Origin: Candidatus Coprovivens excrementavium
Lineage (GTDB): Bacteria; Bacillota_I; Bacilli_A; RF39; UBA660
NCBI GenBank assembly: GCA_944363975.1
Contig: CALVVU010000003.1
Span: 124,001-188,000 of the forward strand
DNA: 64,000 bases
Direction of reading: 5' to 3'
Below are positions 8,308 through 18,073 of this stretch, piece by piece. Positions within the stretch are counted from its first letter, which is position 1. Each line of letters begins with the position of its first letter. Below the pieces are notes generated by a model. The model was not told the origin of the DNA. It saw only the letters and a list, made by a program, of their open reading frames with translations, and did no database searches. The translations under genes were made by a program, and so were the position numbers.

Positions 8308-10026
8308 ATGAGTCAAACAGCCTATATATTAGCTGGTGTTTCTTATTATATAGTTAGTATAATTATCATAGTTATAGTTCTTAATCTAATAAATCGTAAA
8401 GAAAAGAAAAAATATCAAGATGAAATAGTTTCGTTAGAAAGAGATAAAAATTTAATTATATCTTCTTCTATTTTAAGTGAACTTAATAAAGTCGAAGCTT
8501 TAGTGAATAATGAAAAAATGGAAGAAACATATGAAGATTGGCAAAAAAGATTTAAAGAAATTAAAGATCAGGAAGTGCCTAAAATAACAGATGCTTTAAT
8601 TGAAATAGAAGATTGTTTTAATGAAAAAGATTATAAAACATTAAGTGATAAAATTGCTAAAGCTGAGTTAGAAATATTTTATGTAAAAACGAAAGCAAAT
8701 TTTTTATTAGACGAAATAAAAGAAATAACTTTATCAGAAGAGAGAAATAGAGAGACAATTACTAAGTTAAAAGCTAAATATCGTGAAATTATTACTAAAT
8801 ACAATAAGAATAAGAATGATTATAAAGAAGTTTGTGCTCCTTTAGAATTACAATTCGAAAATGTTGATAAGTTATTTGCAGCCTTCGAAGTAGCAATGGA
8901 TGCTAATTCTTATGAAGAAGTTGGAAAAATTGTTAAGGGAATTGATGATTTGATCGGTAATTTAGGTGTTGTAATTGATGAAGCACCAACAATTATATTA
9001 ATGGGCAAAAATTTAATTCCTAATAAAATGAAAGATGTTAAAGCAATTAGTGAAAGAATGATTGCTGAAGGTTATAATTTAGATTATTTGAATTTAGATT
9101 ATAATATTGAAGAATCAGAGAAGAAAATTCAGAATGTTTTTGCTAAATTAAATGTTTTAAATGTTGAAGATTCAATATTTGAATTGAAAACTATATTAGG
9201 TTATTTTGATGGTATATATAATGATTTTGATAAAGAAAAACAAGCTCGTAAGATATTTAATGAATATATAAGAAAGATATTGGTAAAAGCTAATAAACTA
9301 GAAAAGATTAATAATGGATTATATCGTAAATTAGATATTATTAAGTATAGTTATGATTTAACTGATGATGATGTTAAAATTATTGAAGTTATTAAGCAAG
9401 AATTAGTTGCTATAAAAAAAGATTACAATGAAATTGTTGATGCGCATCGTAATAAGTCTTTTGCTTATACAAGATTAGGTAAGGAAATGGAAAGACTTAA
9501 TGTGAGATTATCTAAAACTGAGGAAAAGCTTGATGGAGCATTAAAAAGTTTAGGTAGTTTAGAAGAGGATGAACAAAGAGCTCATGAACAATTGAATGAA
9601 ATTAAGGATATTTTAAAGAAAGCTAAAGAAAGAATAGGTAGTTATAAGTTACCTGTAATTCCAAATAATTATTATGTTCAATTATCAGAAGCAAATGTAG
9701 CAATAAAAGAAATGATTAAAGAAATGAATAAAAAACCAGTTTCAATAAAGACATTGAATATAAGAGTAGATACAGCACGAGATTTAGTTTTAAAATTATA
9801 TAATACCTCAAACGAAATTGTTAAAACGGCTGCTATGGCAGAAGTGGCAATTGTTTATGGTAATAGATATCGCCCAGTTAATAGAAATTTGGATATTGAA
9901 ATAACAAGAGCAGAGGATTTATTTTTTAAAGGAGAATTTAAAAAAGCTCTTGAAAATACAATAAGAGCAATTAATGTCATAGAACCGGGAGTTCATGAAA
10001 AATTGTTGGAATCTGTTAAAAGGTAG
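8308..10026 (+). CDS. ezrA: septation ring formation regulator EzrA
   Basis: Product of 572 residues, typical for EzrA. Short outside N-terminus, one membrane segment (about 8-29), KEKKKY stop-transfer, then a long cytoplasmic array of helical repeats. EzrA of Firmicutes binds FtsZ, limits ectopic Z-rings and links division with wall synthesis. Good SD (aggaggtataattATG). The 350-bp region before it holds the divergent rpsD leader and promoter plus AT-rich sequence; a weak promoter may lie near TTGGACA/TATAAT around 8253-8279 but the spacing is poor. It is followed by a terminator and then the cysteine desulfurase gene. Confidence 0.9.
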   Translation: MSQTAYILAGVSYYIVSIIIIVIVLNLINRKEKKKYQDEIVSLERDKNLIISSSILSELNKVEALVNNEKMEETYEDWQKRFKEIKDQEVPKITDALIEIEDCFNEKDYKTLSDKIAKAELEIFYVKTKANFLLDEIKEITLSEERNRETITKLKAKYREIITKYNKNKNDYKEVCAPLELQFENVDKLFAAFEVAMDANSYEEVGKIVKGIDDLIGNLGVVIDEAPTIILMGKNLIPNKMKDVKAISERMIAEGYNLDYLNLDYNIEESEKKIQNVFAKLNVLNVEDSIFELKTILGYFDGIYNDFDKEKQARKIFNEYIRKILVKANKLEKINNGLYRKLDIIKYSYDLTDDDVKIIEVIKQELVAIKKDYNEIVDAHRNKSFAYTRLGKEMERLNVRLSKTEEKLDGALKSLGSLEEDEQRAHEQLNEIKDILKKAKERIGSYKLPVIPNNYYVQLSEANVAIKEMIKEMNKKPVSIKTLNIRVDTARDLVLKLYNTSNEIVKTAAMAEVAIVYGNRYRPVNRNLDIEITRAEDLFFKGEFKKALENTIRAINVIEPGVHEKLLESVKR

Positions 10027-10043
10027 TTTAACTATCTTTTTCT
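10017..10043 (+). terminator. Rho-independent terminator after ezrA
   Basis: AGGTAGT / ACTATCT stem with short loop and a T-run, overlapping the ezrA stop. Confidence 0.6.
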
Positions 10044-10057
10044 TTTGGCTAAAAACC

Positions 10058-10086
10058 TTGATTTAAAATAATTGTTACTCTATAAT
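10058..10086 (+). promoter_or_regulatory. sigma-A promoter for the cysteine desulfurase operon
   Basis: TTGATT, 17-nt spacer, TATAAT (10081-10086), 18 bp before ATG 10105. Confidence 0.65.
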
Positions 10087-10104
10087 TAGAATAGGTGATT
10101 AGTT

Positions 10105-11247
10105 ATGATATATTTAGATTATTCGGCAACAACACCTGTTTCTTATGATGTACTTGATAGTTATAATAAAGCAACTAGAGACTATATGGGTAATGCTAAT
10201 TCAATACATGCTCTAGGTGTTAAATCAAAAGTGTTACTAAATAGTGCAATAAAACAGATATGTGAATTGTTTAATATACAAGAAAATGAATTGATAATTA
10301 CAAGTGGAGCTACAGAGGCAAATAATATGGCTTTAAAAGGTGTAGCTTTAGCTTATCAAAATAGAGGGAAACATATTATTGTTTCTAAATTAGAGCATCC
10401 TTCTATTTATCGTATATGTGACTTTTTAGAAAGTCAGGGTTTTGAAATAAGTTATGTTAATAATGATGAAGATGGTTTGATTGATTTTGAAGATTTACGT
10501 AAGAAGATAAAAGATGAAACTATATTAGTTAGTATATGTGCAGTAAATAGTGAAGTTGGAATAAGACAACCTTTAAAAACAATAAGACAAGTTATAAAAA
10601 AAGAAAATCCTAATACCTTATTTCATAGTGATATTACACAAGCTATAGGTAAAATTCCTGTTTCTTTACATGATGTTGATATGGCTTCAATGAGTGCTCA
10701 TAAAATTTTTGGTCCTAAAGGAATAGGTTTTTTATATAAGAATAGTAAAGTTAATATTGTTCCTTTAATTCATGGTAGTGGTAAATTTAATGATTTACGT
10801 AATGGAACACCACCACTACCTTTAATTGTTGCAATGTCTAAGGCATGTCGAATTGCTTTGAAAGATTTAGAAAGTAAGGAAATTAAAGTTAAAAAATTAA
10901 ATGAACGAATATGTTTAGAGTTGGAAAAATATGATGGGATTTTAATAAATAAAACAAAGTATTCGATTCCACATATTTTAAATATTAGTTTTAAAAATAT
11001 TCGTCCTGAGACATTTATTCATGCAATGGAAGATGATGAGATATATTTAAGTACTAATACAGCTTGTTCATCAGGTGATTTAAGTACGTCAGTAATGGCT
11101 TTATATGGAGATAAGAAAAGAGCTATGTCAACAATTAGAATTAGTCTGAGTTATGTAACAACAAATGAAGAAATAACTAAATTTTTAAATATATTTAAAT
11201 TAAGATATAATCAACTAAACGAATTAATTAGTGTTGATAGTAAATGA
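10105..11247 (+). CDS. cysteine desulfurase (NifS/IscS family)
   Basis: PLP enzyme that removes sulfur from cysteine and passes it as persulfide. 380 residues. N-terminal MIYLDYSATTPVSYDVLDSY is canonical; TSGATEANNMALKG is the PLP phosphate-binding stretch; SAHKIFGPKGIGFLY carries the PLP lysine; the sulfur-carrying Cys lies in TNTACSSGDLS. Its stop overlaps the rhodanese lipoprotein start (ATGA). thiI follows 3 kb further on, separated by an opposing ATPase gene; in Bacillus a NifZ-type desulfurase next to thiI supplies sulfur for 4-thiouridine, so this is the probable role here. Confidence 0.92.
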   Translation: MIYLDYSATTPVSYDVLDSYNKATRDYMGNANSIHALGVKSKVLLNSAIKQICELFNIQENELIITSGATEANNMALKGVALAYQNRGKHIIVSKLEHPSIYRICDFLESQGFEISYVNNDEDGLIDFEDLRKKIKDETILVSICAVNSEVGIRQPLKTIRQVIKKENPNTLFHSDITQAIGKIPVSLHDVDMASMSAHKIFGPKGIGFLYKNSKVNIVPLIHGSGKFNDLRNGTPPLPLIVAMSKACRIALKDLESKEIKVKKLNERICLELEKYDGILINKTKYSIPHILNISFKNIRPETFIHAMEDDEIYLSTNTACSSGDLSTSVMALYGDKKRAMSTIRISLSYVTTNEEITKFLNIFKLRYNQLNELISVDSK

Positions 11248-11618
11248 AAAAGATTACTATTTTAGTTATTGTTTCTTTTTTGTTGTGTGGTTGTGGTAAA
11301 AATAATGAAAATATTGTTGATGATATGAATGGTAAAGTAATAAGTTGTTCACAATTAGAAGAGATGAAAAAGGAGAATGATACGGCAATATTGGTTGATG
11401 TTCGTACTGAGGAGGAATACTTAGAAAATCATTTAACTGATGCGATTAATATTCCTTTAGATGATATTTTGAATAATGTGGGGATGGATGATATTGATAA
11501 AGATGTTCCTATAATAGTGTATTGTCGTAGTGGGAGTAGAAGTTCTGAAGCTATGAGTAAATTAATATCTGAGGGATATAAATATGTTTATGATTTAGGA
11601 TCAATTAACAAGTGTTAA
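11244..11618 (+). CDS. rhodanese-like lipoprotein
   Basis: Product of 124 residues. Signal peptide MKKITILVIVSFLLCGCG with lipobox LCGC implies export and lipid anchoring. The rest is one rhodanese domain: ILVDVRTEEEYLENHLTDAINIPLDD and the active-site loop YCRSGSRSSEA with catalytic Cys. Single-domain rhodaneses carry persulfide sulfur. It overlaps the desulfurase gene by 4 bp, so the two are translated together, although the signal peptide puts this protein outside the cytoplasmic face where the desulfurase works. Ends at a terminator shared with the opposing ATPase gene. Confidence 0.88.
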   Translation: MKKITILVIVSFLLCGCGKNNENIVDDMNGKVISCSQLEEMKKENDTAILVDVRTEEEYLENHLTDAINIPLDDILNNVGMDDIDKDVPIIVYCRSGSRSSEAMSKLISEGYKYVYDLGSINKC

Positions 11619-11646
11619 AAAGGACTATAAAAATAGTCCTTTTTAA
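11617..11646. terminator. bidirectional terminator
   Basis: AAAAAGGACTA / TAGTCCTTTTT stem with A/T runs on both flanks, between two convergent genes. Confidence 0.85.
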
Positions 11647-14255
11647 ACGTTTATTTTATATCCTTTCTTTTTCATATAGAGCTTTCTTAAGAAGTCAACA
11701 GGTATTACTGTCATTGCTAATAAAATAACGAGTGTTAATTCTTTTAATGTTAAACCATATGTTCTAAATAAATCGCCACCATGATAAATTAGATAACATT
11801 GGACACTACAAATAAAAATGATAGTTAAAATAAAGACGATGTTTTTACTTAGATTAGCTAATAAATTTAAGCGATTGGTTCGAGCATTGAATGCGTTACA
11901 TACACCGATAAAAATAAATAAGGCAAAATAAGCAGTCATTAAATACTGATTATTAGAAGAAGGACGAATAAGTTCTTTAATAAGTGATGATTTTAAAAAG
12001 AATAAACATAAAAGTGCTGAATAGAGACCGGTAATGATTATTTGGCTATACATATAACTATTCATTATTGGTTCGTTTTTAGGTTTTGGAGGTTCGTCTA
12101 ATGTTTCTTCTAAAGCTGGTTCGAATGAAAAGGCTAAACCGGCGAAAGTGTCCATAATCATATTAATCCATAACATTTGAATAATAGTAATAGGAGTATT
12201 AACGCCTATAAATGGTCCTATAATGGAAAGAAATAAAGCACAAATGTTACATGTTAATTGGTAAATGATAAATTTTCGAATATTTTTAAAAATGGTACGA
12301 CCATATAAGATAGCTGTAGTAATAGATTTTATATTATCATCTAAAATAACTATGTCAGCTGCTTCTTTACTTACTTCAGTTCCGCTTCCCATTGCGAAAC
12401 CAACATTAGCTTTTTTTAAGGCTGGAGCATCATTAACTCCATCACCAGTCATTCCAACTACTTGATTCATATTTTGTAATATTTTAACAAGACGACTTTT
12501 ATCTTGAGGAAGAGCACGAGCTACAACTTTTAAATTTGGAATTAGATCCATAATCTCTTCATCAGTTTTATTTTTTAATTCTTCGCTTGTTATAACTAAG
12601 TCTTTATTAGAAGTAATGAGGTGACACTCTTTGGCAATAGAAGATGCTGTATCAGGATGATCACCAGTTATCATAATTATTTTAATACCAGCATTTTTAA
12701 TTTTATTAATAGCTGGGATTGTTTCATCACGAAGTTCATCACGAATACAGATGAGACCTATAAAAGTTAAATCATTAATTTTATTAATCTCGTCGTTTTT
12801 AGAAGCTACTAGTAAAAGACGATTACCTTGCTTAGTTAGAGTATTTATTTCATTTTGAATTTTAGTTGAATCGGTTAATAATTTTTCTTCTCCATTAATA
12901 GTTATATATTTAGTGCAAAATGGAAGTAATTTTTCACAGGCTCCTTTTATATAACTTTTTTTTGAACCATTTTGAATAATTGTAATTGTTGAATATTTAT
13001 TTTGGCTATTAAAAGGAAGAGAGGAGATAATATTTTTTTTGTTTGGAATTTCATCAATAAATGATAATAAACTACGATCAGTTGAATTTCCTCCGATTAT
13101 TTCTTTTTTTTCATTAAACATTGCAGAATTGTTCCAAGCGATTGCATAGTATAATTCTTGATAAAATGGAGGATGTTTTTTTATTTCGTTAATATTAGGA
13201 AATTTATTTAAGGAGGCATCTATTATGTTTGTTACTTCTAATTTACCTTTTGTTAGAGTTCCAGTTTTATCTGATAATAAGTAGTTTAGACTTCCTGTTG
13301 TTTCAATACCAACTAGTTTACGAACTAAGACGTTTCTTTTTAGCATTCTTTTCATGTTACTTGATAAGACGAGAGTTATCATCATTGGTAAACCTTCAGG
13401 GACAGCGACTACGATAATAGTTACGCTTAAAGTAAGACAGTAAATTAAATGATTTAGAATTACATCAAAGTCAGTTATTGTTGTAATAATTTTATCGATA
13501 TTAAAATTATTTTGAATTATAATAACAGAAAAAAGATATGATAAAGAAACAAGAAATGCTCCTATATAGCCGATTTTACTTATTACTTTAGCTAAATCGC
13601 GAAGACGATTTTTTAAAGGACTTGGAGGTTCTTTTTCTTGAATTTCTTTAGCAAGATTACCATAGAAAGTTTTGTCACCGACTTTGGTGACATACATTTT
13701 AGCATTACCAGTATATATTACTGTTCCGCGATAAAGATTGTTTTCCTCTTTTGGAATTGTACCGATAATAGGAATTTTATTTATTTCTTTTGATTCACCA
13801 TTTATGGATGATTCGTCAATGCTTAGAGTACCTTCTATTAAAAAACCATCGGCAGGGATTTTGTCACCACTAGATAGTAAAACAATATCGTGAACGACAA
13901 TATCATCAATAGGAATTTCTTTTATTTTATTATCTCGTAATACTTTGATAAAGGTTTTACTTGATTCTTCTTGTAAACGACGAAAAGCAGCTTCACTGCC
14001 ATATTCGCTGATTGTGGAAATAAAAGTTGCAAGAAAGACGGCTATTAAAATTCCGATAGTTTCAAACCAATCAAAATCTTTAAAAAGAAAGATAATTTTT
14101 ATAACTAGAGCAAGAAGGAGAATTTTGATAATTGGATCACCTAATGATTCAATAAGAATTTTGAAAAAACCATTATTTTTTACTTTAGTTAATTGATTAC
14201 TACCATATTTTTTTCTTAAATATTCAACGTCTGCTGTTTTGTTTCCTTTGTACAT
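11643..14255 (-). CDS. calcium-transporting P-type ATPase (type IIB, PMCA/LMCA1-like)
   Basis: Product of 870 residues, full length for a P2-type cation pump. Seen in order: N-terminal cation-ATPase segment, actuator loop with TGES-type motif SINGES, M4 ion-binding PEGLP, phosphorylation motif DKTGTLTKG, P-domain TGDHPDT and GDGVNDAPALKKA, then C-terminal membrane pairs including WINMIMDTFAGLA. PEGLP and the absence of a second acidic site in M5 fit the one-Ca2+ PMCA/LMCA1 class, which exports Ca2+ in exchange for protons. It lies antiparallel between the desulfurase pair and thiI. Start MYKGNKTADVEYL follows AAGGAGG with a 12-nt spacer. Confidence 0.92.
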   Translation of the reverse strand: MYKGNKTADVEYLRKKYGSNQLTKVKNNGFFKILIESLGDPIIKILLLALVIKIIFLFKDFDWFETIGILIAVFLATFISTISEYGSEAAFRRLQEESSKTFIKVLRDNKIKEIPIDDIVVHDIVLLSSGDKIPADGFLIEGTLSIDESSINGESKEINKIPIIGTIPKEENNLYRGTVIYTGNAKMYVTKVGDKTFYGNLAKEIQEKEPPSPLKNRLRDLAKVISKIGYIGAFLVSLSYLFSVIIIQNNFNIDKIITTITDFDVILNHLIYCLTLSVTIIVVAVPEGLPMMITLVLSSNMKRMLKRNVLVRKLVGIETTGSLNYLLSDKTGTLTKGKLEVTNIIDASLNKFPNINEIKKHPPFYQELYYAIAWNNSAMFNEKKEIIGGNSTDRSLLSFIDEIPNKKNIISSLPFNSQNKYSTITIIQNGSKKSYIKGACEKLLPFCTKYITINGEEKLLTDSTKIQNEINTLTKQGNRLLLVASKNDEINKINDLTFIGLICIRDELRDETIPAINKIKNAGIKIIMITGDHPDTASSIAKECHLITSNKDLVITSEELKNKTDEEIMDLIPNLKVVARALPQDKSRLVKILQNMNQVVGMTGDGVNDAPALKKANVGFAMGSGTEVSKEAADIVILDDNIKSITTAILYGRTIFKNIRKFIIYQLTCNICALFLSIIGPFIGVNTPITIIQMLWINMIMDTFAGLAFSFEPALEETLDEPPKPKNEPIMNSYMYSQIIITGLYSALLCLFFLKSSLIKELIRPSSNNQYLMTAYFALFIFIGVCNAFNARTNRLNLLANLSKNIVFILTIIFICSVQCYLIYHGGDLFRTYGLTLKELTLVILLAMTVIPVDFLRKLYMKKKGYKINV

Positions 14256-14311
14256 GAATGAATTAATCCTCCTTGATATTAATATATGTTTTTTTTAATT
14301 GTTTAGAACGT

Positions 14312-14340
14312 TTGGTATTTTATTAATCTTGTGATATACT
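14312..14340 (+). promoter_or_regulatory. thiI promoter
   Basis: TTGGTA, 17-nt spacer, TATACT (14335-14340), 24 bp before ATG. Confidence 0.55.
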
Positions 14341-14364
14341 TAATTTTGATTTTGAGGTGATGAG

Positions 14365-15558
14365 ATGGAAAAGTTAATTATGATTAAGTATGGGGAACTT
14401 TCAACTAAAAAAGCTAATATAAATTTATTTTTGAAACAGTTGAAAGATAATTTATCTTTTGCTTTAGAAGATTTAGATGTTGAAATAAAGTTTGATAAGG
14501 GTAGAATGTTTATTAGTTTAAAAAAAGATAATTTTGAAGAAGTAGAAGAGGCGTTAAATCATGTTTTTGGAATACATGAATATGATATTGCTTATAAGTT
14601 TAATGATAAGAATTTTGATAAGATAGCAAATTTTGTTTTGAAGTTAGTTAAGCAAAAAGTTTTTAATACATTTAAAGTAGTTACTAAAAGAAGTGATAAG
14701 AATTATCCAATTTCGAGTATGGATTTTAGTCGTCAAATAGGAGCTGTTATTTTAAAGAATATTGAAGGAGTTAAAGTTGATATTCATGAACCTGAATTAT
14801 TAGTTTCAATTGAAATAAGAATGGATGCTGTCTATATATATTTTAATAGTGAGAAAGGTATCGGTGGATATCCGGTTGGTGTTGCAGGTAAAGGTTTATT
14901 AATGCTTAGTGGTGGAATAGATTCTCCAGTAGCTGGTTATATGGCTATAAAGCGTGGGGTTAAATTAGAATGTATATATTTTGAAAGTCCACCTCATACG
15001 AGTATAGAGGCTAAGAATAAAGTACTAGAATTGGCGAGTAAACTAGCTTTATATAATAACGATATAAAGGTTCATATTATACGTTTTACAGATATTCAGC
15101 AAGCTATTTATCAAAATTGTCCGCATGCTTATTTGGTTACAATTATGCGTCGTATGATGTATCGTATTGCTGAACGTATTGCAAGGATGAATAATTGTAA
15201 GATTTTAGTTAATGGGGAGAGTATAGGGCAAGTAGCTAGTCAAACATTAACTAGCATGAATGTTATTAATGAGACAGTTAGAATTCCAGTTATTAGACCA
15301 GTTTCTTGTTTTGATAAGTTAGAGATTATTGATTTTGCTAAAAAGATTGGAACATATGAAACAAGTATTTTACCTTATGAAGATTGTTGTACGATTTTTG
15401 TACCTGAGCATCCTGTGATTAATCCAACTTTTGAAGAAGCTAGAGAATATGAGAAAAATATTGATTATGAAAAGATGATATATGAAGCTATAAAGAATCA
15501 TGAAGTAATAAGAATTAGTTTAAAAGAAAAAGTGAAAGAATTTGAAGATATACTTTGA
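14365..15558 (+). CDS. thiI: tRNA 4-thiouridine synthase ThiI
   Basis: Product of 397 residues. Adenylates U8 of tRNA and inserts sulfur, and can take part in thiazole synthesis. N-terminal ferredoxin-like and THUMP domains (to about residue 170), then the PP-loop ATPase with LMLSGGIDSPVAGYMAIKRG. There is no C-terminal rhodanese domain, unlike E. coli ThiI, matching the Bacillus type that accepts sulfur directly from its desulfurase. The cysteine desulfurase at 10105 is the likely donor. Confidence 0.95.
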   Translation: MEKLIMIKYGELSTKKANINLFLKQLKDNLSFALEDLDVEIKFDKGRMFISLKKDNFEEVEEALNHVFGIHEYDIAYKFNDKNFDKIANFVLKLVKQKVFNTFKVVTKRSDKNYPISSMDFSRQIGAVILKNIEGVKVDIHEPELLVSIEIRMDAVYIYFNSEKGIGGYPVGVAGKGLLMLSGGIDSPVAGYMAIKRGVKLECIYFESPPHTSIEAKNKVLELASKLALYNNDIKVHIIRFTDIQQAIYQNCPHAYLVTIMRRMMYRIAERIARMNNCKILVNGESIGQVASQTLTSMNVINETVRIPVIRPVSCFDKLEIIDFAKKIGTYETSILPYEDCCTIFVPEHPVINPTFEEAREYEKNIDYEKMIYEAIKNHEVIRISLKEKVKEFEDIL

Positions 15559-15609
15559 ATTCTTTTTCTTTTATGTTAAAATACATTTTTATAAAAAGAG
15601 GGGATATTT

Positions 15610-16563
15610 ATGGATTATGTTATTATAAATCAAGTAATTAAAGAAATAATTTCTTTGATTAATTATTATAATAGGGATGGTAAGTTTTCATTGGATGTTT
15701 GTGAAAAATTGGTTGTTGTTTTACTTGGCTATTATTTGACTTTTGGTGCTGATATTTTTAAAAAGATTAATGAAATTATGGAACAATTACAAATTCATAT
15801 ATTTAATAGTTCTAATGAATATAAAGATTGTTATAGTAAATATGTTAGTGAAGATTATTGTTTAGGAATGACTGAGTGTTATCCTGTTACTTTTTGGGAT
15901 TATAAATATGATAATAAGGGAATGTTTAGAGGTGCTATTCCACATATTTTTATGATAAGTATAGATGATGTTAATGATGCTTTAACTATTAGTCATGAGT
16001 TATCACATTCTATAGATGGTTTAGCGGCAAGTGTTATTGAGGAAAATGAGGAATTTTTTATATATAGAATTAGTTTTACACAGGTTAAAGTTATAAAGAA
16101 AAATAATATTTCAAGAATATTGGATCGAGGATTTGCTGAATTAATTACAGTTAATATTGAAAATAGAATACTTGATAGTTGGCTTAAGTTAGATGTTTCA
16201 CAAATTGAATCTTCTATTGTTAAAGATTTTTTAGTTAAATTGAAAAGTTATAGAGGGAAGAATGTTATTGCACGTTCTTATTGTTTGATGAGTTCTTTAT
16301 TTAAAGATTTATTTGATAATGATGATTTCTTTTCTTTAATTAAAAAATTCTATTATGATAATGATGAAGATAATTTTGAATTAGGTTTTAATTCTTTGGC
16401 TGATGGGTTGTCTTTTGATAAAATTAAAAGATGTGCTAATCACTTGATGGATTGTGATATTAATGATGTTATTTATTATGGTAAGGTGTTAAATGAACAA
16501 TTAAAAATTTTGAACGGAAAAAATAAAGAAGAAGGAATAAAAAAGCTTTTGTTTATAGTATAA
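15610..16563 (+). CDS. putative zinc metallopeptidase (HExxH...E)
   Basis: Product of 317 residues without a family I can name. HELSH at residues 129-133 (ALTISHELSHSIDG) and a downstream acidic residue in DRGFAELI (Glu about 177) together make a gluzincin-type zinc site. No signal peptide is clear, so it is probably cytoplasmic; the N-terminal 65 residues are helical. SD is 'agagggg' before ATG 15610. Its TAA overlaps a possible ATG of the next small frame. Peptidase activity is inferred from the metal motif only. Confidence 0.6.
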   Translation: MDYVIINQVIKEIISLINYYNRDGKFSLDVCEKLVVVLLGYYLTFGADIFKKINEIMEQLQIHIFNSSNEYKDCYSKYVSEDYCLGMTECYPVTFWDYKYDNKGMFRGAIPHIFMISIDDVNDALTISHELSHSIDGLAASVIEENEEFFIYRISFTQVKVIKKNNISRILDRGFAELITVNIENRILDSWLKLDVSQIESSIVKDFLVKLKSYRGKNVIARSYCLMSSLFKDLFDNDDFFSLIKKFYYDNDEDNFELGFNSLADGLSFDKIKRCANHLMDCDINDVIYYGKVLNEQLKILNGKNKEEGIKKLLFIV

Positions 16564-16601
16564 TGCTAATTATATTGTCCATAATATTAATGGGTGATAA
16601 A

Positions 16602-16781
16602 ATGCGTAGGAGAAGTTGTGATTATTTTTATAAAAGCTGCGATATTGAGAAAATGAGTCCATTAGATAAAAAAAGGTATGAATTACTTAATGAATTTGGT
16701 TATAATTTTGATTCTAGTAAAAAGAGAGTAGTTGATGATGAAGCTAGTATTAAAAGACATAAGAATTCAGAAAGTAGATAG
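16602..16781 (+). CDS. small basic hypothetical protein
   Basis: Product of 59 residues beginning MRRRSCDYFYKSCDIEKMSPLDKKRYEL. The start at 16602 is preferred because GGGTGAT precedes it; the in-frame ATG at 16563 overlaps the previous stop but has no SD. Arg/Lys-rich with no membrane segment and no motif recognised. Probably cotranscribed with the HELSH gene and closed by the terminator at 16792. Confidence 0.5.
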   Translation: MRRRSCDYFYKSCDIEKMSPLDKKRYELLNEFGYNFDSSKKRVVDDEASIKRHKNSESR

Positions 16782-16791
16782 GATAAATAGT

Positions 16792-16821
16792 AAAAAAGAT
16801 AGATATTCTGTCTTTTTTTTT
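16792..16821 (+). terminator. Rho-independent terminator upstream of ackA
   Basis: AAAAAGATAG / CTGTCTTTTT stem with loop ATATT and nine T. A TATAAT at 16823-16828 just after it probably starts the ackA transcript. Confidence 0.75.
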
Positions 16822-16846
16822 GTATAATAGGCTTGAGGTGTTGATT

Positions 16847-18043
16847 ATGAAATTATTATGTGTAAACGCTGGTAGTTCTTCTTTGAAGTTTCAATTATTT
16901 GAAATGCCTGAAGAAAAAGTTATTATCAGTGGTTATATCGAAAAAATAGGTTTAAAGGATAGCTTTTGGAACACTAAGATAAATGGTGAAAAAATAAGAG
17001 GCGAAAGATATCTTAAGAATCATTCTGAAGCAGTTGATGTTTTAATTGAAGAATTATTAAAACATAAAGCTGTTGAAAACCTTGATGAAATTAAAGGTGT
17101 AGGACATCGTGTTTTACATGGTGGAGAAAAGTATTCTGATTCTGTTTTAATAACTGATGAAGTTATTCAAAGTATTAAGGATCTAACTAAATTAGGACCT
17201 TTACATCATCCTGGTAATTTGGCAGGAATTGAAGCTATGAAAAAAGCATTGCCTAATGTTCCTATGGTTGCTGTTTATGATACAGCTTTCCATCAAACAA
17301 TGCCAAAAGTTAATTATATGTATCCTGTTCCTATGGAATGGTATACAAAGTATGGAGTTAGAAAATATGGATTCCATGGTACAAGTCATAAATACATAAC
17401 TACAAAAATGAAAGAAAAATTAGGTAGAGATGATGTTAACTTAATTATTTGTCATATTGGTAGTGGTTGTTCAATTAGTGCAATTAAAGATGGAAAATGT
17501 TATGATACAACAATGGGACTTACTCCTTTAGATGGATTAATGATGGGTACGCGTAGTGGAGCAATTGATCCTTCAATAATCGAGTATGTATGTCATGAAT
17601 CAGGAATGGATGTTTCTGAAGTTACTAATGAATTAAATAAGAAGAGTGGATTGTTGGGAATTTCTGGATATTCTGATAGTCGTGATGTTGAAAAAGAAGC
17701 TGAAGAAGGTAGTGAAGATGCAATTCTAGCTTTGGAAATGTATAATAATCGTGTTGCTAAATATATTGCAGATTACTATATTGAACTAGAAGGTAAAGTA
17801 GATGGTATAGTATTTACAGCTGGAGTTGGAGAAAATGGTATAGATGCTCGTTTGGAAATCATTAAAAAATTAGCTCCATTAGGAATTTATCTTGATGAAG
17901 AAATAAATGAGAAAATTGCATCTTATAAAGATATCCATGAAGGAAAAATAAGTACAAATGAGTCAAAAGTTGACGTATATGTATTACCAACTAATGAAGA
18001 AATAATGATTATTAAAGATACTTATGATATAGTTAATAAGTAG
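16847..18043 (+). CDS. ackA: acetate kinase
   Basis: Interconverts acetyl phosphate plus ADP and acetate plus ATP, the last step of fermentative ATP gain. 398 residues, normal size. Starts MKLLCVNAGSSSLKFQLF (ATG 16847, SD TTGAGGTG; the in-frame upstream start at 16820 lies in the terminator/promoter). Substrate and phosphate motifs: HRVLHGGEKYS, YDTAFHQTMP, RKYGFHGTSHKY, CHIGSGCSI, MGLTPLDGLMMGTRSG, FTAGVGENG. No pta is adjacent in this window. Confidence 0.97.
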   Translation: MKLLCVNAGSSSLKFQLFEMPEEKVIISGYIEKIGLKDSFWNTKINGEKIRGERYLKNHSEAVDVLIEELLKHKAVENLDEIKGVGHRVLHGGEKYSDSVLITDEVIQSIKDLTKLGPLHHPGNLAGIEAMKKALPNVPMVAVYDTAFHQTMPKVNYMYPVPMEWYTKYGVRKYGFHGTSHKYITTKMKEKLGRDDVNLIICHIGSGCSISAIKDGKCYDTTMGLTPLDGLMMGTRSGAIDPSIIEYVCHESGMDVSEVTNELNKKSGLLGISGYSDSRDVEKEAEEGSEDAILALEMYNNRVAKYIADYYIELEGKVDGIVFTAGVGENGIDARLEIIKKLAPLGIYLDEEINEKIASYKDIHEGKISTNESKVDVYVLPTNEEIMIIKDTYDIVNK

Positions 18044-18073
18044 ATAAGATAAATAGAATAAAGAGGTGCTGAC

